From contig JAEMWC010000364.1 in the NCBI GenBank assembly GCA_016490735.1, positions 583,501 through 647,500 of the forward strand: DNA of 64,000 nt, in the 5' to 3' direction. Positions 11,801 through 21,910 of this stretch are shown piece after piece. The notes beneath the pieces are model-generated. The model did not search any database. It was not told the DNA's origin and saw only the letters and a program-made list of their open reading frames with translations. This DNA is from Pachyseris speciosa. Its lineage: Eukaryota > Cnidaria > Anthozoa > Scleractinia > Pachyseridae. The first letter of the stretch is position 1; the number at the start of each line of letters is the position of its first letter. The position numbers and the translations under genes are program-made.

Positions 11801-14800
11801 AGGACCCAAGATTGACCCCTGAGGTACTCCGTTTGTTAAAGGTAACAATTCCGAGACTGAATCTTCATATCGTACTCTCTGATATCTACTAGATAGATAG
11901 CTACTAAACCAAGAAGCTGCAGAAGTTTTGAGACCCAGTTTTCGTAGTTTTCTTAATAATAGATTATGATTAAGGCTGTCAAAAGCTTTTGACATATCAA
12001 GCAGTACTAGTAATGACGCTGCTTTTTCATCAATTGCTTTCAAAATGTTATCTGTAACATTTATGAGGGCAGTTTCTGTCGAATGCATTTTCCTGTTGCC
12101 ACTTTGATAAGTCGACAGTTTATCATATTTTGTCAAAAATTCCACAAGCTGCTTGTGTGCCAGTCTCTCACTTACTTTCGATAGGATGGGTAACAATGAA
12201 ATCGGCCTGTTGTTGGCTGGTTCTTCTGAGTTTCCTTCTTTGGGTACAGGTATCACCTCAGCAATTTTCCATGCTTTAGGAAAAGCAGCCACATTAAACG
12301 AATTATTCACCAGTCTGGAAATCACAGGTGCGATGCTCTCACAACTGTCTTTCAGGACTCGCGCAGAGATTTTATCATATCCTGGCGCTTTGTTGGCAGC
12401 TAAACTCTTAATGACAGACTTGACGTCAATTTCTTTTACCTCTTGAAACTCAAATTCTTCTGTTTCAGCATGCAGGCCAATGTCAATACTTTCTTCCCTA
12501 AGACCACAATCTTTATCTTTATCCAAACCGTGTTCCCTTGTTATCAAGTTCGCTTTTTTGGCAGTAAGTTCTCCTACTGAAGTAAAATACTTATTAAATT
12601 TATTTGCCAAAGTCTCATGGTCCTCAAAAGTGCTTGGACGTTTAGCAATACCACGAGACATACATCGATTTAAGATCTTCCAAGTGGCGTTTGTATTACC
12701 TCTACTGTTAGCTATTTCGTTTCTTACATAGATTTTTTCAGCAAGCCTCAGTTCGCGTTTCACTTCTTGTCGGAAGAAGCGATATCCGTTCCAGCATAGT
12801 TTGTCATTTGTCTGAATGGCTTTCTTATGCCAAAGGTCCCTGGTCTTCATGAGCTGCTTAATTTCTGGTGTTACGAACGGATTAGAGCGGGACTTGATCT
12901 TTATACGTTTGATGGGCGCGTGCTGATCCAGCACGTCAATATTTTTCAGTAGGTCCGGATGGCTTGAAACTTATGAAAAATCTTCAAAATGAATATGGCG
13001 GGATTTCCATTTCGCCTTGGTATCCAAATCACCCAGAATGCAATCTGGGTGTCAAAGAGAAGAACAAAGACTTTCAAAAGTGGCTCGAATCAAATGGCTG
13101 ATGCCAGGAGCTGCTGATGCTCGACTCGATGTAGGCGTGAGCGGCAAAAAAATGAGATCAAGGTTTGCTCTCATTAGAATATTTTATTTTCCAAAGGAAA
13201 TTTTGAATTAAAGAATTGAAAGCACTGAAGATGTGTGTTTTTTAGCTTTGCTCCAGGGCGCATAAAACCGTCATTTTTGGTTTGCTTGAAAAAAAAGAAA
13301 AGGTTATTCCCAGTGTATTGGCTCTTAAAGCGTAAAACAGTCACTGGTTGACACTATAAACAGACAATAATAATCAGGTCTAAATTTGAGAGCGTGGGCA
13401 ATCTTGAAAACGGTAGGTCTGTCTGTCGTACAAATCCGTACGATATATCGCACGATATATCGTACACTGGGCGTTAAAGGGTTAAGGGTAGAATGACTTT
13501 AACGGCGATAAAAACGTTGTGATTGAGTACTTTCATCTGTTTGTGTATTTCAAAAGAATTTTCATAGATCTTGCGTTCTTAAGTATACGCGTGTGACCTT
13601 TGGTGATCTTGGATGACTAAAAACATCGGGATTCCATCCTGAACATCCTTAGCGACACCAAAGAGCTATAATTTTACACCCCTAACCGAGACGTCAGCCA
13701 TCCCGCCCCTCTTTTCGCGGTCTTAGTACTTTATGTTATACAATGGAAAGTGCAAACCTCGCGTTTTGATTGATATAGATGAGTTTTTTTTTTATTCAAA
13801 AACAATCTATAACATAAAACAAAGAGATTCCATTTGGCAGTGTGTGTGTACTCTGAAACGCACGGAGAACATCAAAACTTGGTAAGAACATCAGTCACGC
13901 GGGAGTACTGGCTCGTAGCGTACTTCTTTGTTCTCACCGCGTTTTACGTCATCCGTACATTATCATTATAAATTTTAAGGAGCTAATTTAGCAAGACGGC
14001 GACGGCGACGGCTACGGCAACGAAAACCTCATTTCAAAATACAACTTAACGCTCTTTAGCTCTTTCGCGATTGTTCCAATTTCAGTTAGCTTGGAAAATG
14101 CTGGTTAACTATTCAGGGAATAAATTACAATGAACGGAGTCAAAGGAAGGAAAAAGAAAGAAAACCTTACAGCCATGCGCTCACGTTCTCGAGAAAACCT
14201 AAAATTTGGTCATTTGACGTTGCTGTTTTGCAGAGAGCGGCAAAAAAATGAACCGAAATGTGAAACACGCGTGCGGAGTCATTGTTGTAGTTCATTAAGT
14301 TTAATGTTTTGTTGAAGTTGCCGTCGGCTTTGTCAAAGCTCCCTAACGTCACGGGCTGTGCAGTGACACAGTAATGAGATTGTATTTGAGCTTAGTACGT
14401 CGAGCGGAACGGAAGGCACGCAGTCGTCGATTGTGATTTGATAGTAGTGACGTGCAACTTATTTATATGCCAACTGCGCTTTGATAACACAGTCACGTAC
14501 AAGTAGCGAAATGACGAAGCACTGAAATTGATACTGAAAGCAGGTCACTCCATAGGGTTAATTCCATTGTCTGAATAGCAAAGATATTGGCATATTGTTA
14601 TCAATATGCCAACCAGAAAGCTATTGGCTGGTGAAATAAAGAATTCTTTTGTTTAACGTTTTGAACATTTAAATAACAAAAACAATGTTTGTAGACAAAT
14701 ATCTTGCCTATACATTAGGCGTTTTCACTGAGTCATTCGTCCTACAAACCGTGTTGAACGAATTAATTTTTTTTCTTCTTTTTTAAGTTCAAAGGCCTCA

Positions 14801-15210
14801 ATACTAATATAAATTATTTGCGATTAAAACATGTTCGTAGAGACTTTCGCACTCCAGGCCCAGATAGATATACATGTAGGTCTAACTTTCTTGGCTTCGG
14901 ATGGAGTCTATAAATATAAAAAAATGCATGTGCATAGCATGTGTTGTTTGAAAATTTAAGCCGTGATATCTATCAACCTTACTTAGCTCGATCTTGAGCA
15001 TTTATAGTTGTCGGAAGAATTTACGTTGTACGTGACGGTGAAATTTTTGAACAAGAAGAAGAAGAAGAAGAACAATAAAACAATTGATAGTTTTGAAAAT
15101 CTATCGTACAGTGACTGCACTCACCTTCCATCAATGAACTGGTGAAACTCTTTTTCCCCGTCAGTGGTACGAATATGAAAGTCGGGAAAAGTTTCTCCAA
15201 GGTTCACCAT
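5876..15210 (-). CDS. PRDX6: Peroxiredoxin-6 (1-Cys peroxiredoxin), complete, five exons, 222 residues
   Basis: Exons on the minus strand: 15210-15125, 8872-8572, 7800-7727, 6892-6820 and 6010-5876, all with GT donors and AG acceptors and with continuous phase (2,0,2,0). The protein starts MVNLGETFPDFHIRTTDGEK and ends GYMRYVPHPK; human PRDX6 is 224 residues. It should reduce hydrogen peroxide and phospholipid hydroperoxides in the cytosol through one cysteine, seen as C44 in PADYTPVCTTELG. LDPDEKDSQGMP and FVIGPDKKLKLS are family blocks. The phospholipase-type motif around the active serine is altered: human GDSWG corresponds to DGSWS (residues 27-31), so the serine (S29) and the nearby histidine (H23) remain but both glycine positions differ. 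Intron 1 is over 6 kb and holds a LINE, a SINE and a MITE. No lesion is seen, so I consider it functional. Confidence 0.93.
6268..6393. mobile_element. Small inverted-repeat element with tandem GTAAGCGACC units
   Basis: Ends read ctgtagtctgaactctcgta and, inverted, ctacagtcgaacctcagtaa, consistent with terminal inverted repeats of the pogo/Tigger type. Inside are about four tandem 17-18-bp units of gtaagcgaccacctccc. It sits in intron 4 of the peroxiredoxin-6 gene. Confidence 0.65.
7065..7445. mobile_element. MITE with TACCGTATTTACT termini
   Basis: Left end taccgtatttacttgattaa and right end, inverted, taccgtatttactcgattct; both continue into GCCGC-rich inner repeats. About 380 bp, non-coding, in intron 3 of the peroxiredoxin-6 gene. 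Confidence 0.75.
8078..8363. mobile_element. MITE, terminal repeat AGAGCGnTTTTCAATTGAGTG, TA flanks
   Basis: Left tagagcggttttcaattgag continues tgtcg; the right end is its inverted copy (cgacactcaattgaaaagcg then ctcta). About 286 bp with TA at both outer ends, consistent with insertion at a TA dinucleotide. Interior is CCAAT-rich and non-coding. Confidence 0.8.
8890..9180. repeat. SINE tail fragments in inverted orientation
   Basis: The blocks gaactgcggattac (left) and gtaatccgcagttc (right) are inverted copies around a core containing gatcatcgcagttatga and ctacttaagcagtagtg. The same blocks form the tail of the tRNA-derived SINEs at 9453, 23317 and 41350. Confidence 0.7.
9453..9601 (+). 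mobile_element. tRNA-derived SINE
   Basis: A 72-base tRNA-like head (9453-9524) has an A box (tagctcagttgg), a B box (ggttcgactcc), a pairable acceptor stem (gcttgt/acaagc) and an anticodon stem. Position 33 is C instead of the near-universal T and there is a long shared tail (ctgaaatgttttcaggcttt, then cgcttaagtagtgttcataa). The tail recurs at three other sites here, so this is a SINE and not a working tRNA gene. Confidence 0.85.
9602..10676. other. Intron 1 sequence of peroxiredoxin-6, no feature recognised
   Basis: Contains a C-rich run near 9661-9690. I see no exon, RNA gene or clear repeat. Confidence 0.4.
10677..10759. repeat. 83-bp target-site duplication, left copy
   Basis: Begins cagtaggtccggatggcttg and ends cgccttggtatccaaat. 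It is identical, except for one C/T difference (gggacttcc versus gggatttcc), to 12947-13029 at the other end of the LINE. Confidence 0.92.
10760..12946 (-). mobile_element. 5'-truncated CR1/Jockey-like LINE with near-intact reverse transcriptase
   Basis: A minus-strand reading frame runs from 12946 to 11249. RT landmarks in order: NNRPISLLPILSKVSERL, LLVLLDMSKAFDSLNH, NGVPQGSILGPVLFTIYIND, then AAYVDDSQL with the catalytic YVDD. One 1-base frameshift near 11266 separates it from the remaining C-terminus (LGLRKFDHISQGRRSLRWL, GLAPDYLGKYF), which ends with TAA at 10902-10904. The 3' end has AATAAA followed by (GTAT)n, the microsatellite type of tail used by CR1-like elements. The 5' end stops in the linker before the RT, so the endonuclease is missing. 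The frame's good condition and the 83-bp flanking duplication indicate a recent insertion into intron 1 of the peroxiredoxin-6 gene. Confidence 0.92.
12947..13029. repeat. 83-bp target-site duplication, right copy
   Basis: Second copy of 10677-10759, bordering the truncated 5' end of the LINE. Confidence 0.92.
13030..13976. other. Intron 1 sequence, no gene
   Basis: At 13437-13465 there is a short palindromic pair of cgatatatcg blocks. Nothing else recognised. Confidence 0.4.
13977..14345. mobile_element. MITE, family 1 (ACGGCGACGGC termini), copy 1
   Basis: Left end aaggagctaatttagcaaga followed by cggcgacggcgacggc; the right end is its inverted counterpart (gccgtcggctttgtcaaagc then tccct). 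Interior blocks (acctaaaatttggtcattt, then acgttgctgttttgc) recur in the nested element at 26333-26697, so both belong to one family. Confidence 0.8.
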
Positions 15211-16141
15211 CTTTGACAATCAGTACAGCCGCTCGGAACAGGTAGAATCTACTGGAATCCTGGTTTTCTACGGCTTAGCTCGCAACAGCGCAAGTTTGGA
15301 GAAACTTCGGAGTTTTCGCTACCTCGAAAAGCTTCTGTGTCTCCAGGTGTGAGAGCGAAGTGCAGTTTGTTTGTGTCGGATCGACTATACGGATGTGCCT
15401 TACTTCAGGCATTTAAAGGGTCAAAGACAGTCAACTTCCGATTGGTCGAGGTTGCAATAAAAAAATACTTGACTCCTCCCTCAGTAGAAAAAACCAATGC
15501 TCTGAGGGCACTTGACAAAGGCATTAGCAAATAATGTAGCGTCACGTCATTGAAGGATATTACGTCCATCGAGCACGGGATGATTTTAAACAACAGCAAA
15601 ACTGTTGACATTGGCGCCATCTTGTGGCTGACCGTTCTTACTTAAGTACGACTTAAGTACCTCGAATGGCAGTAGTCTGATAAACATGATGGGTTTTTTT
15701 CTGTTTGCATCTCAGTCATTAGAATGAATACTCTTAATCGAATAAATCAGGAGGATACGGACGGGCTTTGAACGGAAGGCTAAGGACACGCAATGAGCTT
15801 ATTTGTTTTTTAAAGTGACGCGGGATGTTCACCCTGCCAGAACACCCCACGTCAGGCCAGAAGAGATGATTTAGTCACACCATATGAGAACCCATATATT
15901 TAATGGCTCTAGATAGCACTTGGGTGCTCACATGATACTAGCATAATGAGCATCAGTTTTGCCGGAACAATTATGCTTTCTTTTAATTTCGACTCTTTGT
16001 GTACTGGAAAACAATCAGAGAATGGATCATTGTTAGAGAAGAGGACTTTGTAATGGGAAACAACAGGCACCCATAGGAATAGCGAGTACGCCGCACACTG
16101 CATACTTTATGATCAGGCTTTGTTATCACTCATGAATAAAA
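15211..16141. other. Upstream flank of peroxiredoxin-6; promoter region not resolved
   Basis: The start codon is at 15208-15210 on the minus strand, so the promoter should lie here. I see no convincing TATA box. A small inverted repeat (acttaagtacgacttaagta) is at 15638-15660. No other gene. Confidence 0.4.
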
Positions 16142-16147
16142 GGGAAT

Positions 16148-16183
<36 letters not shown>

Positions 16184-16335
16184 GAAGTGAAACACGAAAA
16201 TTTGGTTTATCAACGGAGCGAGAGCGAGGTCACGGGTTCAAACCCCGTTGAAGTCCTGAATTTTTTTCAGGCTTCTTTTCGCAATTGCATAAATTGCGTT
16301 CACAACTGCGAGGATCATTCTTCATTTGGAGTTGA
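16142..16335 (+). repeat. Chimeric repeat: Penelope-like 3' tail joined to a SINE
   Basis: 16142-16218 matches 39934-40018 (ttagtttctaaagaaactgt ... acacgaaaatttggtttatc), the terminal part of a Penelope-like element. It is joined to a partial tRNA-like head with B box ggttcaaaccc and the SINE tail (cctgaatttttttcaggctt; gatcattc). Confidence 0.7.
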
Positions 16336-16871
16336 TAATGTCCGGCTCTTCACGTATCGAGTGCTTCCTGTGTTTAAAGCGGCCTCCTCGGATGAGCGAA
16401 TCGATCATAATGGTGGGTCATTTGACCATAACTGAGTGATATTTTGTTGACCATAAAAAATAAGCAAAATAGTGTGAAATTTTGAGCATAAAAGTCACCG
16501 TAAAAGCCCTCGTGACTACCTTGGAAAAGTCTCGTAAGGTCGGCCTCTGCTGTTGCTAGTCTCAATTTTCATGCAAACGGATGAGCTCCTGTACACCCAA
16601 GTGGGATTAGAGTCTTTTTGTTACGATATGGACAGTGTGCATGTGACGTCATGATCTTCATATTGGTGCAGTGTAAACGAAAGGTTTATCTTTTGCTTTC
16701 ACCAACTTGGCCATCTTGCCATTTTCAACGACGCTCTATATTTCTAATGTCATGTTACATGTGTTTTAAGCCGAAGAAAACAAACACAAGAAAAAAATGA
16801 AAACAATAAAGTGAAGTTCAGTGATAGTTGAGTTAATCGTTTGTCTCACGATTGGGTCACACACTTAGTGT

Positions 16872-16928
16872 GGATCACGACGTTTCGACCGCTATACAGT
16901 ATACTGCCGGTATTCATCAGGCGATGGC
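16872..16928 (-). ncRNA. Hammerhead ribozyme motif, type I
   Basis: On the minus strand the core CUGAUGA (16920-16914) is followed by a stem-II hairpin closed by ACCG/CGGU, then GAAAC and GUC at the expected cleavage site (16886-16879). Stem I pairs AUCGC with GUGAU across the core. Stem III is only the self-complementary ACGU, as known for the minimal hammerheads of Penelope-like retroelements, which are thought to work as dimers. All conserved core positions are present. Confidence 0.72.
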
Positions 16929-17109
16929 GTCGATTGGCTGTGTGTCAGTATAAGTAGCACAGTGGCTGGTGCTTACTAAATAAAGTGAAGTTGTCTACAA
17001 CATCTTATTTCTTGCTACTGACATTGGCACACTTTTTCACCTAACTCCAGATACGTGACAATTGGAGGAAAGCAGGAGCCCATCAAGGACTCCTGGCAGA
17101 AAGGCCATT

Positions 17110-17720
17110 ATTTTGATATCGGGGGTGGTGGGAGGGGGGGGGGGGCGAGGAGGGTGAGGGAGCGGGAGTGGGGAGATGATGTCGGGATTAAATGGAGACG
17201 CGTTATAGAAAGAGTGGTGTGGTGTGTGGATCATATATCAACCAACCGTCGCTGCATACAGAGCTCGGCAACTACCGGCAACTACCCGAGGGGAGGGGGG
17301 GGGGGGTTACTCCCTTATATGGGCTATATAGGTATGTGCGGCCCCAAAGGGTATGGTTTTTTAGCCCTTTTGGTCTGAAATAGGGTATCGATTTTGACCA
17401 TTTCGGTCTGAAATAGGGTATGGATTGTGCATTCTAGTCTTGAATTGGGTATGTTTTTAAAAGGAGCTACTTTTTTTTTATCATTAGGCGATTAGACCAT
17501 CAATAAAAGCCCTTCTTTTTTGTCTTTTAATTATGTTTACGTCAACCGTGTACGTGAAATAGAGGTCTGAAATAGGGTATCAAATTTTTAGTCAGGTCTG
17601 AAATAGGGTAGGGAAAATTGCAGATTTTTGTCTGAAATAGGGTAAGGGTTTCAGGAAGCGGGCCGCACTCTCCCACCCAATTTTTCTAGGAGTACCCCCC
17701 GGGTGCAACTAAAAGGCACC
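17110..17720. repeat. G-runs and interspersed GTCTGAAATAGGGTA repeats
   Basis: Two G-rich runs (17130-17148 and 17280-17308) precede a region (17365-17660) in which gtctgaaatagggta occurs five or more times at irregular spacing. Low-complexity, non-coding; the open frames here are spurious. Confidence 0.8.
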
Positions 17721-18890
17721 GAGCTTCTGAGCAATCCCTCTGTAGTGTTTTATTAGGTTTAGTTTGTCTTAAGTTGCTTTTGAGATAGTAAATCACTTTT
17801 ATCGCAATGGAAGAATATGTAGAGGTTTGTACATTCTGATTGCATTGACAAATTTTGGCACTATAATGTTAGTGAAATTCAAAATGGTTTCCTCACGCCA
17901 TCGCGTATAATAGCGACAATAAAAGTAGAATTCTTTATAAACGCCGTATACAGATAATCATCAGGTAAGGAAGAGCGATGAGGGAATAGCATTTATAAAT
18001 CAACGCGGATGAAGTTATAGCTTATAAAGAGGCGCAGAAATGAGAACCGAAGGTCGAATTTAAGCCCACTGGGATAGCTGGCCAAAGCCAGCGCTTATCG
18101 CTGTGAGGAGACACTCAAGACATGCGCTTTTCCAGATCTAAAAGTGCATATTTTATTTGTTTTAACTACTCCAATTTTTGTAAGCAAAGAAATTAAAGGC
18201 GTTACATTACCGAGTAAATGGAAGGCTAAAATGGTAGAATTACGTGTAAAACTGATCAATATAGCTAGCTTGTGTTTTCGAGATGGTTATATATTGCTCA
18301 GTACAAGCAATCGGCGAACGTATGGGAAAAGTGTACAAACTCAGACCATATACTATATATTCACCCAATAGAATATAAACGCGTCCATAGCAGAATAATG
18401 ATGGCAGGAACTAAACAGATTATAAACTCTACAAGGAAGGGTAGGACATAACGATTATTTCACTCGGGATCGCATTTGTTGGACTCAGATAATTATTCCG
18501 AGCCTCGTAATCTAACTATCATTTCATATCTAACGCAACTTCCTGAATCAGCATAGGTAATATGAGGCTGCTATATAGTGCACGAAGGAATGTTTATAGG
18601 AGATCCTTGTCATGTCACGGTATTCACTGACGCAAAGAGAATGCGTGTCGCTAGAAAATAATGAGCTGCGCGCATTTCGTAAAGAGGGCGACAAGTCAAA
18701 TAATCGCAGTGCAACGACCAAAAAGCCCAACTACAGAAAACAGAACAAAAAAAAAAACACACACACACACTTAATAAGAAATAAGTTTAAAAACAAAACA
18801 AAACAAATTCCTGTGCACTACTGAAAAGTTATTTAACACAAGTTGAACAGATGCCGGAGTCCCTCGATCTTTCTTCCTGCACCACTTAAG
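17721..18890. other. No feature recognised
   Basis: AT-rich sequence downstream of the UGT-A last exon. An A-run plus (CA)n is at 18748-18770. Confidence 0.4.
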
Positions 18891-20139
18891 TTACGGTGCC
18901 TTTTCCTTCTTCTTGGACATAAACAGACTCATTGTGAACTTAAAAATAAACTTAACAACGAAGAAGGAAACTATCATTATCAACACTGCCAGTAGCATAA
19001 CATCTAACAGATAAAGCTGGTAGAATGGCAGATCCAGTCCCCGCGGTCTCAGGTATTGTAAATCACCAAGAGCCTGCGTGTATTCCACCCAGTCAGCGGC
19101 TTCTTTCACAGGTGTGCGAGGCAACATCTTTATTGACTTGGAGATGCGGGCAGCGGACTCACGGTAACTAGGAGACAAATTAAAAGACAGAGGAATAACA
19201 TTCATGCGTAGTTCCGATCTTTGACTGTAACAAGACTACAAAAAATATCATGGCACTAATAAACATTCAACATTTGATTTTCAATTTCTTGATTAAACAT
19301 ATGTATCAGAAGCTCGACTGTAACATAGCCTGCGTCGCAGACGTAAACTAACCCCAGTTAGTAACGTCTGCGAAGCAGCGCCAAATTCCTTGTTCTGTAC
19401 CAGAATTTGATTACATGCTGTGATTCGAGCCAATCATAACGCGTACTCAAATTTTGGTACGGATCGAAGAATTGGGCGCTGCTTCGCAGACGTTACTAAC
19501 CGGGGTTAGTTTACCTCTGCGACGCTGGCTACTGTAACGAGACTGCAAAAGATATCATGGTTCTAATAAACACACAACATTTGATTTTCAATTTCTTGAT
19601 TAAACATATGTATCAAAAGCTCGTTATCTCGCCAGTATGCGTATAGTTGAGTTTGCCTGGTTGGCGTTGAGGCTTAGAGTTTTTAATGCCATTGCCATGT
19701 TTTTCCTTGAATTTGACAACGCAAAAACAACAACAAACAAAGAGGCAACAACGATAAAGCAAAAGCCGAATAGCTAGGGGAACCCTGCAAAATGGATGCT
19801 ATTAAGCAATTTCTTTGCCATAGCACAAAATACGGCTTTGCACTTACCTAGGATCTGTAAGTACAGTGTGAATAACGCTGACCAACTGTTCCACTGTAGA
19901 CTCTTTCAAGTTCAGAACCTCTGCAAACCCAGCATCCTTAGCAGCCTGTGCATTGTCATACTGATCACCAAAGAAAGGCGCACATACCATTGGTACTCCA
20001 TGATAGATGGACTCAAACATCCCGTTTAATCCTGCGTGTCCAATAAACAGCTGAGTCTTGGGATGGCCGAGAATGTCGTTCTGTGGGAGCCAGGATAAAA
20101 ATTTGATGTTTTCGCCGGCTGCTAAACTGCTCGCCTCCG
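18891..20139 (-). pseudogene. UGT-A exons 4 and 5 (C-terminal UDP-sugar binding and membrane anchor)
   Basis: Exon 4 is 20139-19848 (phase 1 in, phase 2 out) and exon 5 is 19167-18891, both with consensus splice sites. Exon 4 carries the UGT signature: WLPQNDILGHPKTQLFIGHA then GLNGMFESIYHGVPMVCAPF and FGDQ, with the usual acidic residue in FES. Exon 5 encodes SYRESAARISKSIKMLPRTP, the DWVEY block, a single membrane segment (LLAVLIMIVSFFVVKFIF) and a cytosolic tail ending KEKAP, a KxKxx-type ER retrieval signal. Upstream on the same strand no exons 2 or 3 exist; instead they lie on the opposite strand at 24565-28105, and exon 1 is at 35744-35601. The coding itself is undamaged here, but the gene as laid out cannot be spliced in cis. 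Confidence 0.85.
19224..19626. repeat. MITE with about 60-bp inverted ends between two copies of a 100-bp direct repeat
   Basis: 19327-19530 has long terminal inverted repeats (left agcctgcgtcgcagacgtaa, right end inverted agccagcgtcgcagaggtaa). It is bracketed by about 100-bp direct copies (19224-19326 and 19531-19626) sharing acatttgattttcaatttct and gattaaacatatgtatca. It lies in the intron between exons 4 and 5 of UGT-A. Confidence 0.8.
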
Positions 20140-20589
20140 CTAAAACAAAATAAAATTCATTCACCCTCAACCTTTTTTTGTTCTTTTTTTTGTGTGAGCG
20201 TTTTTCGCTAATACGTTTTGTTAGGTCCAAGAATATTTCACAAAAGTCTCCGCTGAGAAGCGAATGAACTGTCAAAGTTGAAGGTTATCTTGGATTATTT
20301 GAAAACCGTTTCAGTTCAAATACTCGCGTCACTTGGCAGTGACGTTAAGCCGTTGGCCTTGCCTCCTTCACCACCACACACAAAACTTGAAGGCGACGTA
20401 AAACGACCCATACACTTTGACTTATCGAAAAGGGTAGGGAACATAGATCCCGGCACCGCGGACGGTCCTATTACACAGTTCCGGAGTGGGTGGAGACTCC
20501 TAATACTGACTGAAAACTGATTTAATTAGGAGTATATTATCGAACAATAGTATCAGTGGATGAGGTTGGGCGAGAATAATCATGGCCAT

Positions 20590-20780
20590 GAACACAAACC
20601 GAGGCGGGGGTACTCCCTATAATGGCTTATACATGGAGGCTCCGCCCGAAAGGGGTACCTTTTTAACGCTTCAGGTATGTGAAAGGGTAGGGATTTCACG
20701 AGTCGAAGTATATGAAAGGGTAAGGAAATCTGTCACTGAGGTAATTAGAAGGGCCTTTCATTAAAATATTTCGAACAGAC
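20590..20780. repeat. Dispersed repeat with CGAAAGGGGTACC blocks, left half
   Basis: Matches 57170-57360 (ccgcccgaaaggggtacctt, tatgaaagggtagggatttc, gcctttcattaaaatatttc). Its continuation, found uninterrupted at 57360-57400, resumes here only at 22051, so the Penelope composite at 20794-22037 was inserted into this copy. Confidence 0.85.
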
Positions 20781-20863
20781 ATACTTATGACTGATACAAG
20801 ATTTCAAAAAAAAAATATATTAAATTGAGAAAAAAAGTGTCAAAGTGACATCTTGTGAAAAAA

Positions 20864-20898
20864 CACAAACGTTTCGGGCATAGCCCTTCTTCAGTGTG
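20864..20898 (-). ncRNA. Hammerhead ribozyme motif (left end of Penelope composite)
   Basis: Minus strand: CACA, CUGAAGA, a GGGC-UAU-GCCC stem-II hairpin, GAAAC, GUU, then UGUG. The CACA/UGUG pair forms stem I, the four-base ACGU forms stem III, and GUU fits the NUH cleavage rule. Confidence 0.68.
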
Positions 20899-21874
20899 AA
20901 AACAGTTAAATGTTTGCACGACTGTAAAATTGAAAGAAACGTTACTAAGAGCTAAGCGCGCGGAAAAAAGGACGCGCGCACGCCATTTATAAGAAATGAA
21001 AAACATTATTTAGGCCGTCTGGTTGCACAATGCCGAGCCTAAAAATGAGTTCAATTTCTAATTGTTTCTGTCTGGCATTGACTCCAGCACATTTCCACAA
21101 ACCTCTAACAAGGATGTCAGGTAGACTGTGGCCGGGAGAGTTTAAGTGCTCTGCGACCGGGAAGCCACTAGTGTTCTTTTGGACGCTACGAAGCGTCCAA
21201 AAGAACCAGATGCCACGCACCTCTCAGTAACCTCTTATTTCATTGGTTCTTATTACCACGCAGCTCCATTATTTCAGGGCTAGGGTCCATTCTTTCTGTT
21301 GTTTGTTTATTGTTTTCTCAGCCAATCCTGTGAACTGTTCCGAGAGCTGCGTGGCGCCTCAAAAGAACACTCTCCCGTTAAATGTTTGCGCGACTGTAAA
21401 ATTGAAAGAAACGTTACTAAGAGCTAAGCGCGCGCCATTTATAAGAAATGAAAAACATTATTTAGGCCGTCTGGTATTGACTCCAGCACATTTCCGCAAA
21501 CCTCTAACAAGGATGTCAGATAGACTGTGGCCGGGAGAGTTAAAGTGCTCTGCGACCGGGAAACCACTAGTGTTCTTTTTGACGAAGCGTCCAAAAGAAC
21601 ACTAGTGGTTTCCCAGTCACAGAGCACTTTATTACTCCCGGCCACAGTCTATCTGACATCCTTGTTAGAGGTTTGCGGAAATGTGCTGGAGTCAATGCCT
21701 GACGGAAACAATTAGAAATGAAACTCATTTTTAGGCTCGGCACTATGCAACCAGACGGCCTAAATAATGTTTTTCATTACTTATAAATGGCGCGCGCGCG
21801 TCCTTTTTTCCGCGCGCTTAGCTCTTAGTAACGTTTCTTTCAATTTTACAATCACGCAAACATTTAACGGTTTT

Positions 21875-21910
21875 CACACTGAAGAAGGGCTATGCCCGAA
21901 ACGTTTGAAG
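21875..21910 (+). ncRNA. Hammerhead ribozyme motif (right end of Penelope composite)
   Basis: Plus-strand copy of the motif at 20864-20898: CUGAAGA, GGGCUAUGCCC hairpin, GAAACGUU. Stem I is shorter here (CA/UG) because the 3' flank has changed. Confidence 0.6.

Noticed and set aside
17055..17383. Gly/Arg-rich frames at 17.1-17.4 kb
   Set aside because: Low-complexity G-runs and dispersed repeat sequence.
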